This document shows positions 12,090 through 23,184 of a stretch of DNA of 64,000 bases, piece by piece. Position numbers and translations under genes: made by a program. How positions within the stretch are numbered: the first letter of the stretch is position 1; each line of letters starts with the position of its first letter. Under the pieces are notes generated by a model, which worked only from the letters and a program-made list of their open reading frames with translations, was not told where the DNA came from and ran no database searches. The stretch spans positions 57,333,897 through 57,397,896 of the forward strand of contig NC_061115.1 in NCBI RefSeq assembly GCF_002878395.1, given 5' to 3'. This stretch comes from Capsicum annuum (taxonomy: Eukaryota; Streptophyta; Magnoliopsida; Solanales; Solanaceae).

Positions 12090-14914
12090 GGTTGATAAAG
12101 TGATTGCGGCAGTAGTCATCGAGACGAACCTGGTGTCTAACAAGATTGAGTGGGTGTTGGACATAGGGACTTCAAGTCATTTCTACGCTAATAAAGGGTT
12201 ATTCCATTACTTTGAGGAATCCACCAATGGCGAGTGTGTCTACATGTGTAACTCCACTACTGCTGGAGTTTTGGGTAATGAAAATTTTTACTTAAATTAA
12301 CTTGTGAAAAAATATTATCCTTGATTCTGTATTTTCCCTCACTCTGTGGAAACTTAGTTTCTGGAGCACTTTTCAACAAAGTAGGCCTTAAACTTATTTT
12401 TAAAGCTGATAAAATAATTATTTCTCGTGGAGGAAACTTTGTTGGGAAGGAATACCTTTTTGGGGGCTTATTTGTACTTAACATTGATCAAAAGGTTACC
12501 AATAATGCAAATATTTCTAATTCTGCTTATATTGCTGAGTCTATTAATTTATGGCATAGTAGACTAGGTCATGTTAATATTGCTTCTATTAAAAGACTTA
12601 AAAAAATGGGATTAATTTCTGTAGTAAATATTGATGATATTTCTAAATGTCCTCTATGTGTAGAAGCAAAGCATCTTATGAAATCTTTTAAATATATTAC
12701 TAGTAGAAAGACCGAATTGCTTGAACTAGTACATTCAAACTTAGCAGATTTTAAGAATATTATTAGCAAAGGTGGAAAGAAGTACTACATTACTTTTGTT
12801 GATAACTTTTCTAGGTACACTAAGGTATACCTTCTTAAGTCTAAAGATAAGGCTGAAAGCATGTTTTTAAAATTCAAAGTAGAAGTGGAAAATCAAGAGA
12901 TTTAGATCTGATAGGGGCAGTGAATATAGTACTAAAACTCTAGAAGATTTTTGTGAGAAAAATGGTATTATCTATGAATTTAGTGCTCCATTTACTCCCT
13001 AACAAAATGGTGTAGCCGAACGAAAGTATAGAACCCTGAATGAAATGATGAATTTTATGCTTTTAAGCTCGGGTCTACTTGACTATATGTAGGAGAAGCT
13101 GTCTTATCTACATGTTATATTCTTAATAGAGTCTCTCATAAAAAGTTAGATAGGACCTCATATGAATTATGGAAAGGATTTGCTCCTAATTTGAATTTTT
13201 TAAAAGTGTGGAGGTGTTTGGATAAGGTTGGTCTACCTGATTTTAAACGAGTAAATATTGGTTCTAATAACTTTGAAACAGTATTTATTGGTTATGCTCA
13301 AAATAGTGCTGTATATAGATTTATTTCATTAAAAGACTATTCTATTTGTGAATCTAGAGATGCAGAATTTTTTTAGCATGTTTTTCCTTTGAAAAATGAT
13401 GTACCTATTGATATGCAAAATAATACTTCTATATCTGTTAACTGTCAAGTAATTCATGCATCTGATGTTATTAATAATGAGCATAAAAATGAACTTAGAA
13501 GGAGTAAAAGACGTAGAACTGAGACTAATTTGGTCTTGATTTTATCACAACTTTCTTAACTGAGGATTTTGATATTGATACTTTAAATAATGATTTAGTG
13601 TCTATCTACTTAATCGAAGAAGACCCTAAGATATATGATGAAGCAATAATTTCAATAGATGTGGTATTTTGGAAAGAAGCTATTAAAAGTGAATTATACT
13701 CTATAGTCTCTAATCACACATAGGACTTGTATGATTTGCCTAAAGGTTGTAAACCCATAAATAGCAAGTGGATATTTAAGAAGAAATTAAGGCCTGATAG
13801 TACAATTGATAAATATAAGGCTAGACTTGTGATGAGGGATTTTAACCAAAAAAATGGTGTTGATTATTTTGATACTTATTCTCTTGTGACTACAATAGCG
13901 ACCATTAGGACTTTTATTGATCTAGCTGCTATTCATAGTTTAGTGGTACACCAAATGAATGTCAAAACTATATTTTTAAATGGATATTTATAGGAAGAGA
14001 TTTATATGAATCAACCCGAGGGTTTTGTAGTCCTAAGAAAAAAGAATAAAGTATGCAAACTGAGAAAGTCTTTATATGGACTTAAGCAGGAATTTAAGTC
14101 ATGGTATGAAATATTTAATTTCACATTAATTAATAATAACATTGTTGTTAATTCATCTGATACTTGTATTTATTCTAAAATGATAGGATCAGATTGTGTG
14201 ATTATATGTTTATATGTGAATAACATGTTAATCTTTGGTCCTAATGTGAATGTTGTAAATAAGACTAAGAATTTTTTCTTTTCTAAATTTGTTATGAAAT
14301 ACCTTGGAGAAGTTGATGTGATTTTAGGGATAAAAATCAAAAGAACTGTTAATGGTTTATCTTTGTGTCAGTCTCATTATATTGAAAAGATGTTGAAAAG
14401 TTTTGATTGTTTTTATGTAGTTTCAGTGAGAATTCCTTATGATTCTAGCATACACCTAAAAATGAATAATGATTCTAGTGTTTCTCAAACTGAATATGCT
14501 AAAATAATTAGGAGTGCAATGTTTCTCATGAACTATACTCGGCCTGATATAGCTTATGCTATTAGTAGATTGAGTAGATATACTCATAATCCCAGTAGTA
14601 AACACTGGAATGCTCTTCATTGCTTGTTAAGGTATCTAATAGGTACTATGGTTTGGTGTTTTCATTTTAATAAATTTCCTTCCATTTTAGAAGGTTATTT
14701 TGATGTAAACTGGGTGACTGACAATGATGAAGTTAGCTCTACCAGTGGCTATGTGTTTACTTTATGTGCATGTACTATTTTATGGAAGTCTTCAAAGCAG
14801 ACTTATATAGAACATTCTACCATGAAATCTGAATTCATTGCTCTCGAGTTGGCAAGGTAAAAAACTGAGTAGCTGATAAACCTTTTGGCAAATGTGCTTT
14901 TATGGGAAGACAAG
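12090..14914 (+). pseudogene. pol: copia pol remnant: protease, integrase, reverse transcriptase, RNase H (first part)
   Basis: Visible in order: a protease-like WVLDIGTSSH (12,150-12,180; D-I-G-T in place of the usual D-S-G-A/S); the integrase zinc-binding LWHSRLGH...CPLC (12,550-12,660); the integrase core with FVDNFSRYT and, after a frameshift, RSDRGSEY (about 12,900); 'NGVAER' (13,005-13,022) after a stop; reverse transcriptase from 13,727 with KARLV and 'QMNVKTIFLNG'; and RNase H ending with EHSTMKSEF (14,812-14,838). The catalytic YVDD is now YVNN at 14,215-14,226. Stops such as CAA-to-TAA and TGG-to-TAG are frequent. The reading frame is cut by the solo LTR inside RNase H. Confidence 0.85.
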
Positions 14915-17900
14915 TGTAACGACTCGAGACTACCCCCTAGTCGTCACACGATACTTGGAACCATAAGTGATCCCAAGCTAACCCATGAACTGAAATACTG
15001 TTAAGAAACTGAATTATAATAAAATAAATAACAAGTTTTGTTGTGCGGAAACATATTCATGGCATAATCTGAATAAATATATTACTGATAAAGTTTACAA
15101 TCTGATAAAATTGAAGAAAGAAACTGAAATTTACATGACTGACTCTGACTGACATCCATGAAGCCTCTACTATACTGACTATAGATAGCTGGGATATGCC
15201 TCCAACTACCACTAATCAATACATATGAAAATAAATGAACTGTACATGAACAAAAATTGTCAGGAGTTTTCGAAGTAGGAGAACTAATCAACTGCTGGCT
15301 GGAATCTACATTTGTCTGATCATAATGTGCGGGCTACAAATGGTACCTACATTATGAAATAATGTAGCCACATAGACATATATGTGGATTAGTACTTCTG
15401 GAATGTACTGAGTATGCAGGGGTGAATGCAATAAGTAAAATTGATTTCATACGTAATCTTAAAACATGCATGCTAAGTGTAAATAGAATCACCAATTGGA
15501 TGTAATAAACTAAAAACTGAAATATCCTAAAGCATAAGTGACAAACATACTCTGATAAGATGGTGAATCTCTACAGCTAGTTTCTATAAAACTATACTTT
15601 AAGATATAAGTAGAACTGAAGATGGAATATGGTAAAACATGGCTACTGTATGAATACTGAGTTTGAAACTACGTGATGGAGATGGACATAACTCGAGGAT
15701 CTGAGGGAACAATCATGCTAAGCATGAATGCATAAACATACAAAATCAAACATAGTCATATACTAAACTTATCTGATTAACTAAACGACTACTAGCTGAA
15801 TAATGGTCATATGAGATTGAACTGCACTTATTCTGAATAACTAGACTAAAACTGTGGAGTACTATGCATATGAGTTGAAGAGTATCTAAACAACATGAGA
15901 TTACTGAGCATGAATGCGTAAAAACTGTATTATCTGAGAATGAAAGACCAAGCATAGAAAATGATTCTGAAATAGTCTGTAAACTAAAGTACTAAAATAA
16001 TGATAACTGAATAATTGATAATTGTATACTATGGTCAAGAAAACCTGAAATTGAATTGAGTTCTGAGCTGAATACTGGATTGAGACTATAGTTGAGACTG
16101 TAACTGAGATTGCAACTGAGACTGTAACTGAGACTGTGGGAGTTATCATCTAATCGATATGCCCCAATCTAAGATAATTGGGGTCCCAGCTAGAAGGGTG
16201 TTAGTACCGTTCTATGGGTACTACTGGCTGTATAGATCCACTAACTGGTGTCCCGAAGGACTAAGGAGTAACCCTATACTAGCAGAAAACTCAGGAGATA
16301 TGTGTCAACCCTAAACTGGCAGGAATATATCTCAAACCTATGCTTGCTAAGTATTTCTATAACTCAAAGATTTCTACTAAGGGTCAAACCCTCTGCTGGC
16401 ATGAATGCCTCCATTCCTGGGTTCGCTCGGTACTGAATCCTGCTCCCAACTGAATGACACTAGAATACTAACTAGTGCATGCACTGTTAACTGATAACTG
16501 ATAAGCTCAGGTCATGATATTTTGAAATAACAGTGCATACGGATTCTAAGGTAATTATAACTGTGTAAATTGATACTGGAACTGAAACTGGACTGAGTTT
16601 AACTTAATCAAACTCACAACTGACCATACTACTGACTGAATGATATTTCCTATGGTATAACTGAAATTATTCTGTAGTTATTGAAAAACTAGACAACAAC
16701 TAAATTTTGGGTGTTCATAATCCCCCGGACTCGATAGCAATAATAATAAGAACACATGAGCACATTTGAGACCATAATAACTAAGAGTTATTTAAAGAAA
16801 CCCATCACTTGGTCATTTCATCAAACACATAGAGATTAATACTTTAACATGGGGAAATTCATCAAACACATGTGGACCATGAACTTGAACATAGGAATAT
16901 CTTGAACATGGAAGCATAGCATGATTACATAACTAAAATCATGAATTAGGAAATTTACATGAAATTCTCTTAAAATAGGATATGAGCGTTTAATCCTACA
17001 TGTAAAGATCATAACTTGAACCTAAGAATGTCTTAAACATGGGTGAACAATAGAGTTACATGGTAAAATTCATAACTTGGGAATTCATCTTGAAATTGAT
17101 TGAACATGATATGAAATTTTATCAAACATGTGGAAAGCATGAATTTAAAACATGGAAATATTGCTAAACATCATGAATTTAGGATCTATCATGGAATTAT
17201 TTGAATAAAGCATGGGAAACTCAAATTCATAGTATGAGGAATTCAAAATCTTGCATGAAATCATACATGGGCTAAATTAAATTAAAAACATCATGAAAAC
17301 ATGAAATTCAATCTTTCTTGCACATACAAAATACCATAATAATGGAAAATTCATTCTTTAATTAAAAGAAAAGAGTTTTTTTGGGCTCCATGGGTGAAAG
17401 AGGATCCTTAGATGAACTCCCACATACCTTAAAGCTTTAATCTTGAAGGAGAAACACAATCTTGAAAGCATTCTTGAATTAGGAAACTTGAGTTCTTGAA
17501 GAAATGCTAATGAATTTCTTGGAGTTCTTGAGGGGGCTAGTGTTTTCTTGGAGAGAAAAAGATGAGAAATCATGTATCTAATGCTTTTGGGGAATAAAAT
17601 TAAGTATCATAGGCTGATTTAGGTGACGAGAAGTGACCAAAGTGCCCCTAGACCCTTTCAAAACTAAAATAGTGTCTGAATCAATTCTGTAATACGGTGG
17701 TTGATGCATCGCTAATCGCATCGACAACCAGCACGTCGCGTCCCAATCGTGTCGGCTTACTGCCTCACACGAAAAATGCCATAACTTTTTGCTCGGGTAT
17801 AGGATTAAGGCAAAATTGGTATCTTTGGAAAGATAATTCAATTATCTACAAGTTGGTGGGTCTTGAGATGCAAAATTATATGTATATAAAAAGTTATACA

Positions 17901-18128
17901 CGTTTAAAGTAGACCCTTGTAGAATCGAATACCAAACTTTAGACGAATCAAAGGCTCTAAGCTCTACTTTGTTCTAAGTGATTCTTATGAACATTTTAAC
18001 CTTAAAATCAAATCAAACATGAGGATAAATATCATGAAACTCATATTTGCATGGGAATCATTTAGATTATAGCTTATACACGTAGGAACGATGGTTCAAA
18101 GACTAGGCCGAAGATGCGGGGTATTATA
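14915..18128 (-). mobile_element. Solo LTR (about 3.2 kb) of a gypsy-type element
   Basis: On the plus strand it runs from TGTAACGACTCGAG to GGGGTATTATA. It is flanked by an exact 5-bp TSD, ACAAG (14,910-14,914 and 18,129-18,133), and removing it rejoins the copia RNase H frame (...WEDK|CHQSS...). There is no internal domain, primer-binding site or second LTR, so a solo LTR left by LTR-LTR recombination fits best. Its right end resembles the ends of the LTRs at 31,838-34,109 and 38,378-40,630, which sets its orientation as minus. A region near 16,080-16,140 repeats 'actgagactgtaactgagac'. Confidence 0.8.
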
Positions 18129-18425
18129 ACAAGTGTCACCAGTCTTCTTACATTATGACTCACAAACAAAAATTGGGATTGCTAAAAATAATTTATATGG
18201 TGCAGTTAACAATTGTTGAAACATGGTGTTATTTCCTTAGAATATGTAAGATCCAAAAGAAATTTGGTGGATCTTATGATCAAGGGTTTGACAATGAAAA
18301 TGATCCTTATATAGTTGAGGGAGATGGGGATAAATCCCATGGATTTAGGTAATATGGTGGATGCCCATTTGTCGTCAAACGAAGCCGTATAGGCCTTCAA
18401 TAAACACTACATATCCTATCCCTAT
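18129..18425 (+). pseudogene. pol: copia pol remnant, RNase H C-terminal part
   Basis: This continues RNase H after the solo LTR (the repeated ACAAG, then 'tgtcaccag'). Frame changes are needed. A frame reading YVRSKRNLVD, then GLTMKM, then EMGINPMDLG matches the usual copia tail (YVKS..NLAD..TKGL...GMGL.P). The region to the polypurine tract is 3' UTR and has the 'cacctacgtgag' motif (18,517-18,528). Broken and non-functional. Confidence 0.7.
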
Positions 18426-18835
18426 GACGTGAGGTAGTGTATTATAAGATTGAACTTATTTTTGCTCTTAATGATCCATAGCCTTAAGGTAGTCTATGAG
18501 ATAGACTTAATAGATCACCTACGTGAGTGTAAAATACTGGTCACCTTTTTATTAAAGACTTGGGTCATCTTTTTAGAGCAGTCATGAGACCCAAGGTTGA
18601 TGTGCATAACCATAAAAAATACTTTGTAGTATCACGGAGGTTGCTTAAAATCAAGGATATGGTATGTATTGTGGGGGTCTCAAATTATGTCCATCTAGTT
18701 CAAAAGTACTTCACTTTTTGTATATTTATTATTGCCTCATAGCACTACGTGTCAATTCAAATCGAAAGATATTGACACTTAAGTACATGTTCCTTCCTTT
18801 TTTCTAGAACTTATTTTTGTTCTTTATCTTTGCAT

Positions 18836-18848
18836 TAGTGGGGGATTA
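18836..18848 (+). other. Polypurine tract of the plus-strand copia element
   Basis: 'agtgggggatta' directly precedes the 3' LTR start TGGAG. It is the expected primer site for plus-strand DNA synthesis. Confidence 0.75.
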
Positions 18849-19373
18849 TGGAGTTAATACTACCTTAACGTATCTTCTAATGCAATACATAAAGAAAAAA
18901 AGATATTAATTGAAGTATGTTTCAAAGGAGTTGAACATACACATATATGTTAGGTAGAAGATGAACATATTCTGTGAGTTAATAGTGTTTTAATGTCATT
19001 AATATATATATATCCGTTTCTCAAATTTACTCTTTTCTTACAGTAACATTATTTTCAATATCCTATATAAGGAGCATCTATTAAGAACAACAAGAATACA
19101 CCAAAAGAGAATACAAAAACATTTTTTTCTTCTATCTTCCAAAGTTCCTTATTTTGGGCAATTGGTTTAGGCAACCTCCAAACTTCCAACCCTGAGTGCA
19201 CGTATTTAGAAGTAGCTGTGGAATCTTGGGGAGCGACCATCTAGAAGGGTTTTCACCAGAGTCGGGCCAAAATTACTTTCAAGGCAGTGGCTTGCCACGA
19301 CACAGTATTTGTGACTATTTTATTACAATTATTAATTTCATGCCCATATCAATATAGTAATTTTTTCTCAATA
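18849..19373 (+). repeat. 3' LTR of the plus-strand copia element
   Basis: Aligns end to end with 11,165-11,691. It ends 'ctcaata' where the 5' copy ends 'tccaaca', so the terminal CA has become TA. It is followed by GTGCG, the decayed TSD. A TATA-like 'cctatataagg' lies near 19,061. Confidence 0.88.
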
Positions 19374-19493
19374 GTGCGATGGTGGAGATTGATTGAGGGG
19401 AAATAGTGATAGATAAACAATGGTTGTTTCTTTAGGCCAAGTTTCTAGGTATCTCATCAAGATGGAGAAGAAAAATCTTCTGCGGCTGCACAT

Positions 19494-20152
19494 TAGGTGT
19501 CATAAACCAAATGGGAGAGCACAACCAAAAATGGTCCTTTCATTGAGAGTCCCACACGTGGGACTGTGACTCGGAGTGGTGGCCTGCGTATCAGTAGTGG
19601 TGATCTCGACCCAAGAGGAGTGCCAGTGGTTAGAGAAATGCTAATGGGTTTATAGGCCAAATAAGTTTTCCCACCTATCAGACAAGTCTTTTGGGTTGAT
19701 CTCCCTCATTTAGTTTATAACATTGATAGGTGGGAGAACCCATTTGACCTATAAACCCATTAGAATTTCTCTATTTTTACCAATGTGAGACAATTAATTT
19801 ATAACAATCACCTTCGTTTGAGAACCAACGACCTTGTTGGTCATGGCTGGTACTCTTCTTAGGTTTAGGCCACCACTCCTGGCACACAGGAGACCACTTC
19901 GAGTCATGGCTCTATGCTTAGATCAATCCTTGTTGATCACGGATGGGCCTAGTTGGTCACAACCGACACACTTTTTTGGGTCCAGGCCATCACTACAGGC
20001 ATACAAGCCACCACTCTAAGTCACGACCCCACGTGTGAGACTCTTAATAAAATCACCAATGTTATAAACCAAACGGGAGAGCCCAATCCAAAGGACGTTT
20101 CCCTATTTTTGGATTGGTCTCTCCCGTTTGGTTTATAACATTAGGTTTGACC
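19494..20152. mobile_element. Foldback-like cluster of nested inverted repeats
   Basis: Three palindromic layers are visible. Outer arms: 'gagagtcccacacgtggg' with 'cggagtggtggcctg' (about 19,534-19,590) is mirrored by 'caagccaccactctaagtca' with 'ccccacgtgtgagactc' (about 20,003-20,043). Middle hairpin: 'gctaatgggtttataggcca' to 'tgacctataaacccattaga' (about 19,638-19,773). Right hairpin: 'taatgttataaaccaaacgg' to 'tttggtttataacatta' (about 20,057-20,145). No coding frame. The class is not recognised; a foldback or composite MITE is likely. Confidence 0.65.
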
Positions 20153-20417
20153 TTAGATATCTAGGTCTTTTTCCTTTTATAATGTGCGGTGAAAGTGTAG
20201 GTAGTTGAGTAAGATTAATTTTAGTCATGTAGTGAAATTTTTTTTCTACAAGGTGGAATATAAGGGACTCGTAGAGAGGATAAGAACAATGATCTGTCCA
20301 AATATTTTTTGCGGAGGTTAGAAAATAATATACCAAAGATATTATTCCATCAAAGTACAAGGTAATAATATTAAAATATTTAAAACTCCAAAATTATTTA
20401 TTTAAGAATTTAAAGTT

Positions 20418-20533
20418 TTTGTACAATGTCAGTGTATAAAATATTTTACACTATCAGTAAATTTGTCCTGTAAACTTTCAGGTCAAGTTTACCTGATAGT
20501 ATAGAATATTTTGTACACTCATATTGCACAATA
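20418..20533. mobile_element. Small MITE, about 47-bp inverted repeats
   Basis: The left arm 'ttgtacaatgtcagtgtata' is mirrored on the right by 'tgtacactcatattgcacaa'. Both arms continue through 'aaaatatt' and 'actatcag'. The total is about 116 bp, non-coding. It directly abuts the next MITE. Confidence 0.75.
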
Positions 20534-20536
20534 CTT

Positions 20537-20812
20537 AGTAGCTGTTTGACCATAATTTTTTTTTTTACTTTTTTTCGAAAAATTAAAAGTGAAATAGTAT
20601 GTGTTTGGCCATTAGAATTCTAAATACAATTCAAAACTGTATTTGAAAAAGTGAAAACAAGCAAAACTTCTTTTCACCTTTTTCACTCCTACTTCTCTCA
20701 TAAAATTTAAAAAATGACTCCAATTTGTATTCATGGTCAAACACAACTTCAACTTCAACTCTAATTTTAACTTTAAAAAATTATGATTTTCATGACCAAA
20801 CGAGGCCTTAAA
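20537..20812. mobile_element. hAT-like MITE
   Basis: The left end 'gctgtttgaccataatttt' mirrors the right end 'aaattatgattttcatgacc' with 'aaacgaggcc'. The interior is AT-rich with no frame. The 'gtttgaccat / atgaccaaac' terminal style is common in plant hAT-related MITEs; that class is from memory and I could not confirm an 8-bp TSD. Confidence 0.55.
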
Positions 20813-21365
20813 CTCTTTATTTAAACCTGCAACTTAGAAATTAAACTAAAATAGATAAATATGTTTTTTTTGTATTTTAAAAAATAATAAAATAAAACTA
20901 ATATGTAAATGTAAATATTTTTTTTATTTTCAAATTTATCAAATAAAACCTATCAAAATGAAATAAAAGCTAAAAAATGTCTTAAATAAATATTTAAAAC
21001 TAAAACTAGATTAAAATTCTAGAAGGATTAAAAAAATCACATGTGTACACTCCCGTAATGTTGTGCAGGAAGAGATGTGTGACTTCTCTTAGGCCAAATC
21101 AAGGCTCTTACAACCTCTTCACGAAATCTGACCCAAATTCAAACTGTTGATTTCGTGCTTACTTTAAAATAAGTCTGCACCTGTGTTCAAATTTCACTTT
21201 ACATACTAAAGTTCTCTCTTATTTCTTGTGGTCAATTTGGTTGGTTTGCAACAAATGCAATTTTGAGGGTATGCCTGTACGAATGAACCTACTATCTATT
21301 TTACCTCTAGCTGCAGAATACTAGTTTTTAGCCAGAAAATCTAAAACTACAAAGCACACTATCTC
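20813..21365. other. No recognised gene or element
   Basis: AT-rich sequence with runs of A and T, then a more mixed stretch (21,050-21,330). It precedes the RNase H-like pseudogene and could hold its lost upstream exons or intron, but I see no domain pattern. Confidence 0.4.
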
Positions 21366-21368
21366 TAT

Positions 21369-21530
21369 ATATGTTAAATGAAACCTCCAACACCTAACTT
21401 CACAATGCTTAACACGGATGCAACCTTCTGATCGGAAGTAGAATATGCCATTGTAGCTGGAGGCATTAGGAACTCTAGTGGGACATGGATTTTAGGGTTT
21501 GTTGCTCAGGTGTCCTCTCTTGATTACCAC
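21369..21530 (+). pseudogene. RNase H-like (RVT_3-type) protein, N-terminal part, broken
   Basis: The frame from 21,369 reads YVKMKPPTPNFTMLNTDATF, then one stop, then AGGIRNSSGTWILGF and VSSLDY. The pattern 'KPP....LNTDG', then 'GG.IR...G.WI.GF', is the start of the plant RNase H-like domain found in LINE-derived and RVT_3 proteins; the TD contributes the first catalytic Asp. The frame is cut after SLDY by the copia element at 21,531 and resumes at 29,335 with PLEAKL. One in-frame TGA lies before the insertion, so the gene or its LINE parent was probably decaying already. Function after decay: none. Confidence 0.7.
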
Positions 21531-22620
21531 TGTTATTTTATGGTGTTCGGGTACAAGAATCTTTATATATGCAACACCAAATTCAACTCTAGTTCAAGTC
21601 TAAGACAAGAACACTTTTGAAGTTACTTAACACCTTCAACACTAGATTATGAATAATCTATCTAAGAAGTATGTTTATTTTCAGAAAATAGATGAAATAG
21701 AATTTGTAAGGCCAAGCCCCCCGACTTCACGGAGTGTCCTTAAGGAATAATTTTTCTCACTGTACCCGAGGTTATGGAATCTTTCTCACAGGATAAAATG
21801 GCCTTCAATCTGAATAATAGCGGTACATCAAATTGTTGGATTCAATGAACTCACGCAATAGTTTGATTGATCACACAGAATAATTTGAAGATAAGAAGAG
21901 AGTTTGTATTTCAGAAAATTCGTGTCTAAACCTGTGGATAAAAAGATGTTTATATAGCCTTTATATGCCTCTTCTGAAAAGTGGCAATGGTTCACTTAAA
22001 GGTGTGACCTTTCCTGAAAGATCATGTCTGTTCATCTAAAGTTTGCATCTTTTCCAAACAGGCAGATCATTTCATGAATCAGTGTGTCATTTCGTTGAAG
22101 GATTGCATCCTTCTGAAGCTTTAGTTTGAAACAGTGCATCCTTCTGAAGCATCAGTTCTAAACAGTCACCCCTTTAAAACATCAGTTCGAAACACTGCAT
22201 GCATGCATATAACTGGAGGATCAAAACACAAAAAAACTTACTGTGCTTATATTTTTCCCTTCGAATTAAATTTTTGTCAAATAAATTTTGTACAAAAAGA
22301 TAGATCTGATCGATCTATCATTTTCCAAATCCTAATCCAAAATCCAAAATCCAAATCCAAAGCCGAAGCCGAAGCTGAGCCGAGCGAGCGACAACGACAA
22401 CTGCACAAGGCATCTCTTATTTCTTGCCTCACTTATCAAGTGGAATAAGTGTTTCTTAATGTAAATACTTGAAAGTCACATTATCCCACCAATGTGGGAG
22501 AAATAGTATACTTTCTATTTTAGAATACACTTTTTATTTTAGTGTTTTCTTCTTCTTTTTTTCTTTTACTTGGTTTCCTCCATTTTTCATTCACACTTTT
22601 CATATACTTTGAACCCAACA
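21531..22620 (-). repeat. 3' LTR of the minus-strand copia element
   Basis: On the plus strand it runs from TGTTATTTTATGGTG to GAACCCAACA and aligns with 27,449-28,498. It is 40 bp longer than the other LTR. Confidence 0.88.
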
Positions 22621-22634
22621 ATCCCCCACAAGAA
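22621..22634 (-). other. Polypurine tract of the minus-strand copia element
   Basis: The plus strand 'atcccccacaagaa' reads on the minus strand as a purine-rich run ending in GGGGGAT, right before the 3' LTR. Confidence 0.75.
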
Positions 22635-23184
22635 TGGGAAATATCTATTTTTCATAAATTTTTTATGGACAAGTATGTGATCATCAAGCAAAGACTGATT
22701 GCATCTGGATAAGTGGGTTTTCCTTTTAACTTTTCGTAGTGAACATGCATCGGATGCACTCGGTCAATAGGTAGATTTGATATCTTTGAATCGTCTAGCC
22801 TTAATGTACACCTAGACAATACATGTCACATAACCAACCTTTTACCATTTGTGGTTCTCACGATTTTGTTCTTTTCAGCCATGAACACGTCCCGGTTTCA
22901 TTAGAACTTAAAGAATAGACCTTTACTAATATTCTCGTTGAAGCGGCTTCTACTTCCCCCTCACGTAGGTGATTTTTAAATGTTCAATCATATAGATTAA
23001 ACTATTTGGTCAAATCAACCAAATTTAGATAATCATTAAAAGACTTTTCACCTTAAGTCTTATCCTTGTTTACTAAAAATTATCTACATCATGAGAATGG
23101 GAGTAATTGACAATGTTGAACCTATCAGACATAACTTTGTTTGATCTCCTTGAACCTATCTCTTAGGATCTCCAGTTTGCTAGG

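Larger units (their letters stand above)
11165..19373 (+). mobile_element. Ty1/copia (Tork-like) LTR retrotransposon, degenerate, with nested solo LTR
   Basis: Two alignable LTRs (527 and 525 bp) bracket gag and pol remnants in the order gag, protease, integrase, reverse transcriptase, RNase H, the copia order. The flanks are GCGCG (11,160-11,164) and GTGCG (19,374-19,378), a 5-bp TSD with one C-to-T difference. A polypurine tract abuts the 3' LTR. No primer-binding site is recognisable after the 5' LTR. The frame is broken by many stops and frameshifts, and a 3.2-kb solo LTR sits in RNase H. Tork-like status is inferred from pol motifs and a 'cacctacgtgag' motif in the 3' UTR also found in the second copia element. 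Confidence 0.88.

Noticed and set aside
17697..17912. 71-codon ORF in the solo LTR
   Set aside because: It overlaps the conserved LTR block, has no domain, and the matching region of the related LTRs is not open in the same way.
18155..18352. Separate 65-codon gene
   Set aside because: It is the shifted frame of the copia RNase H tail after the solo LTR.
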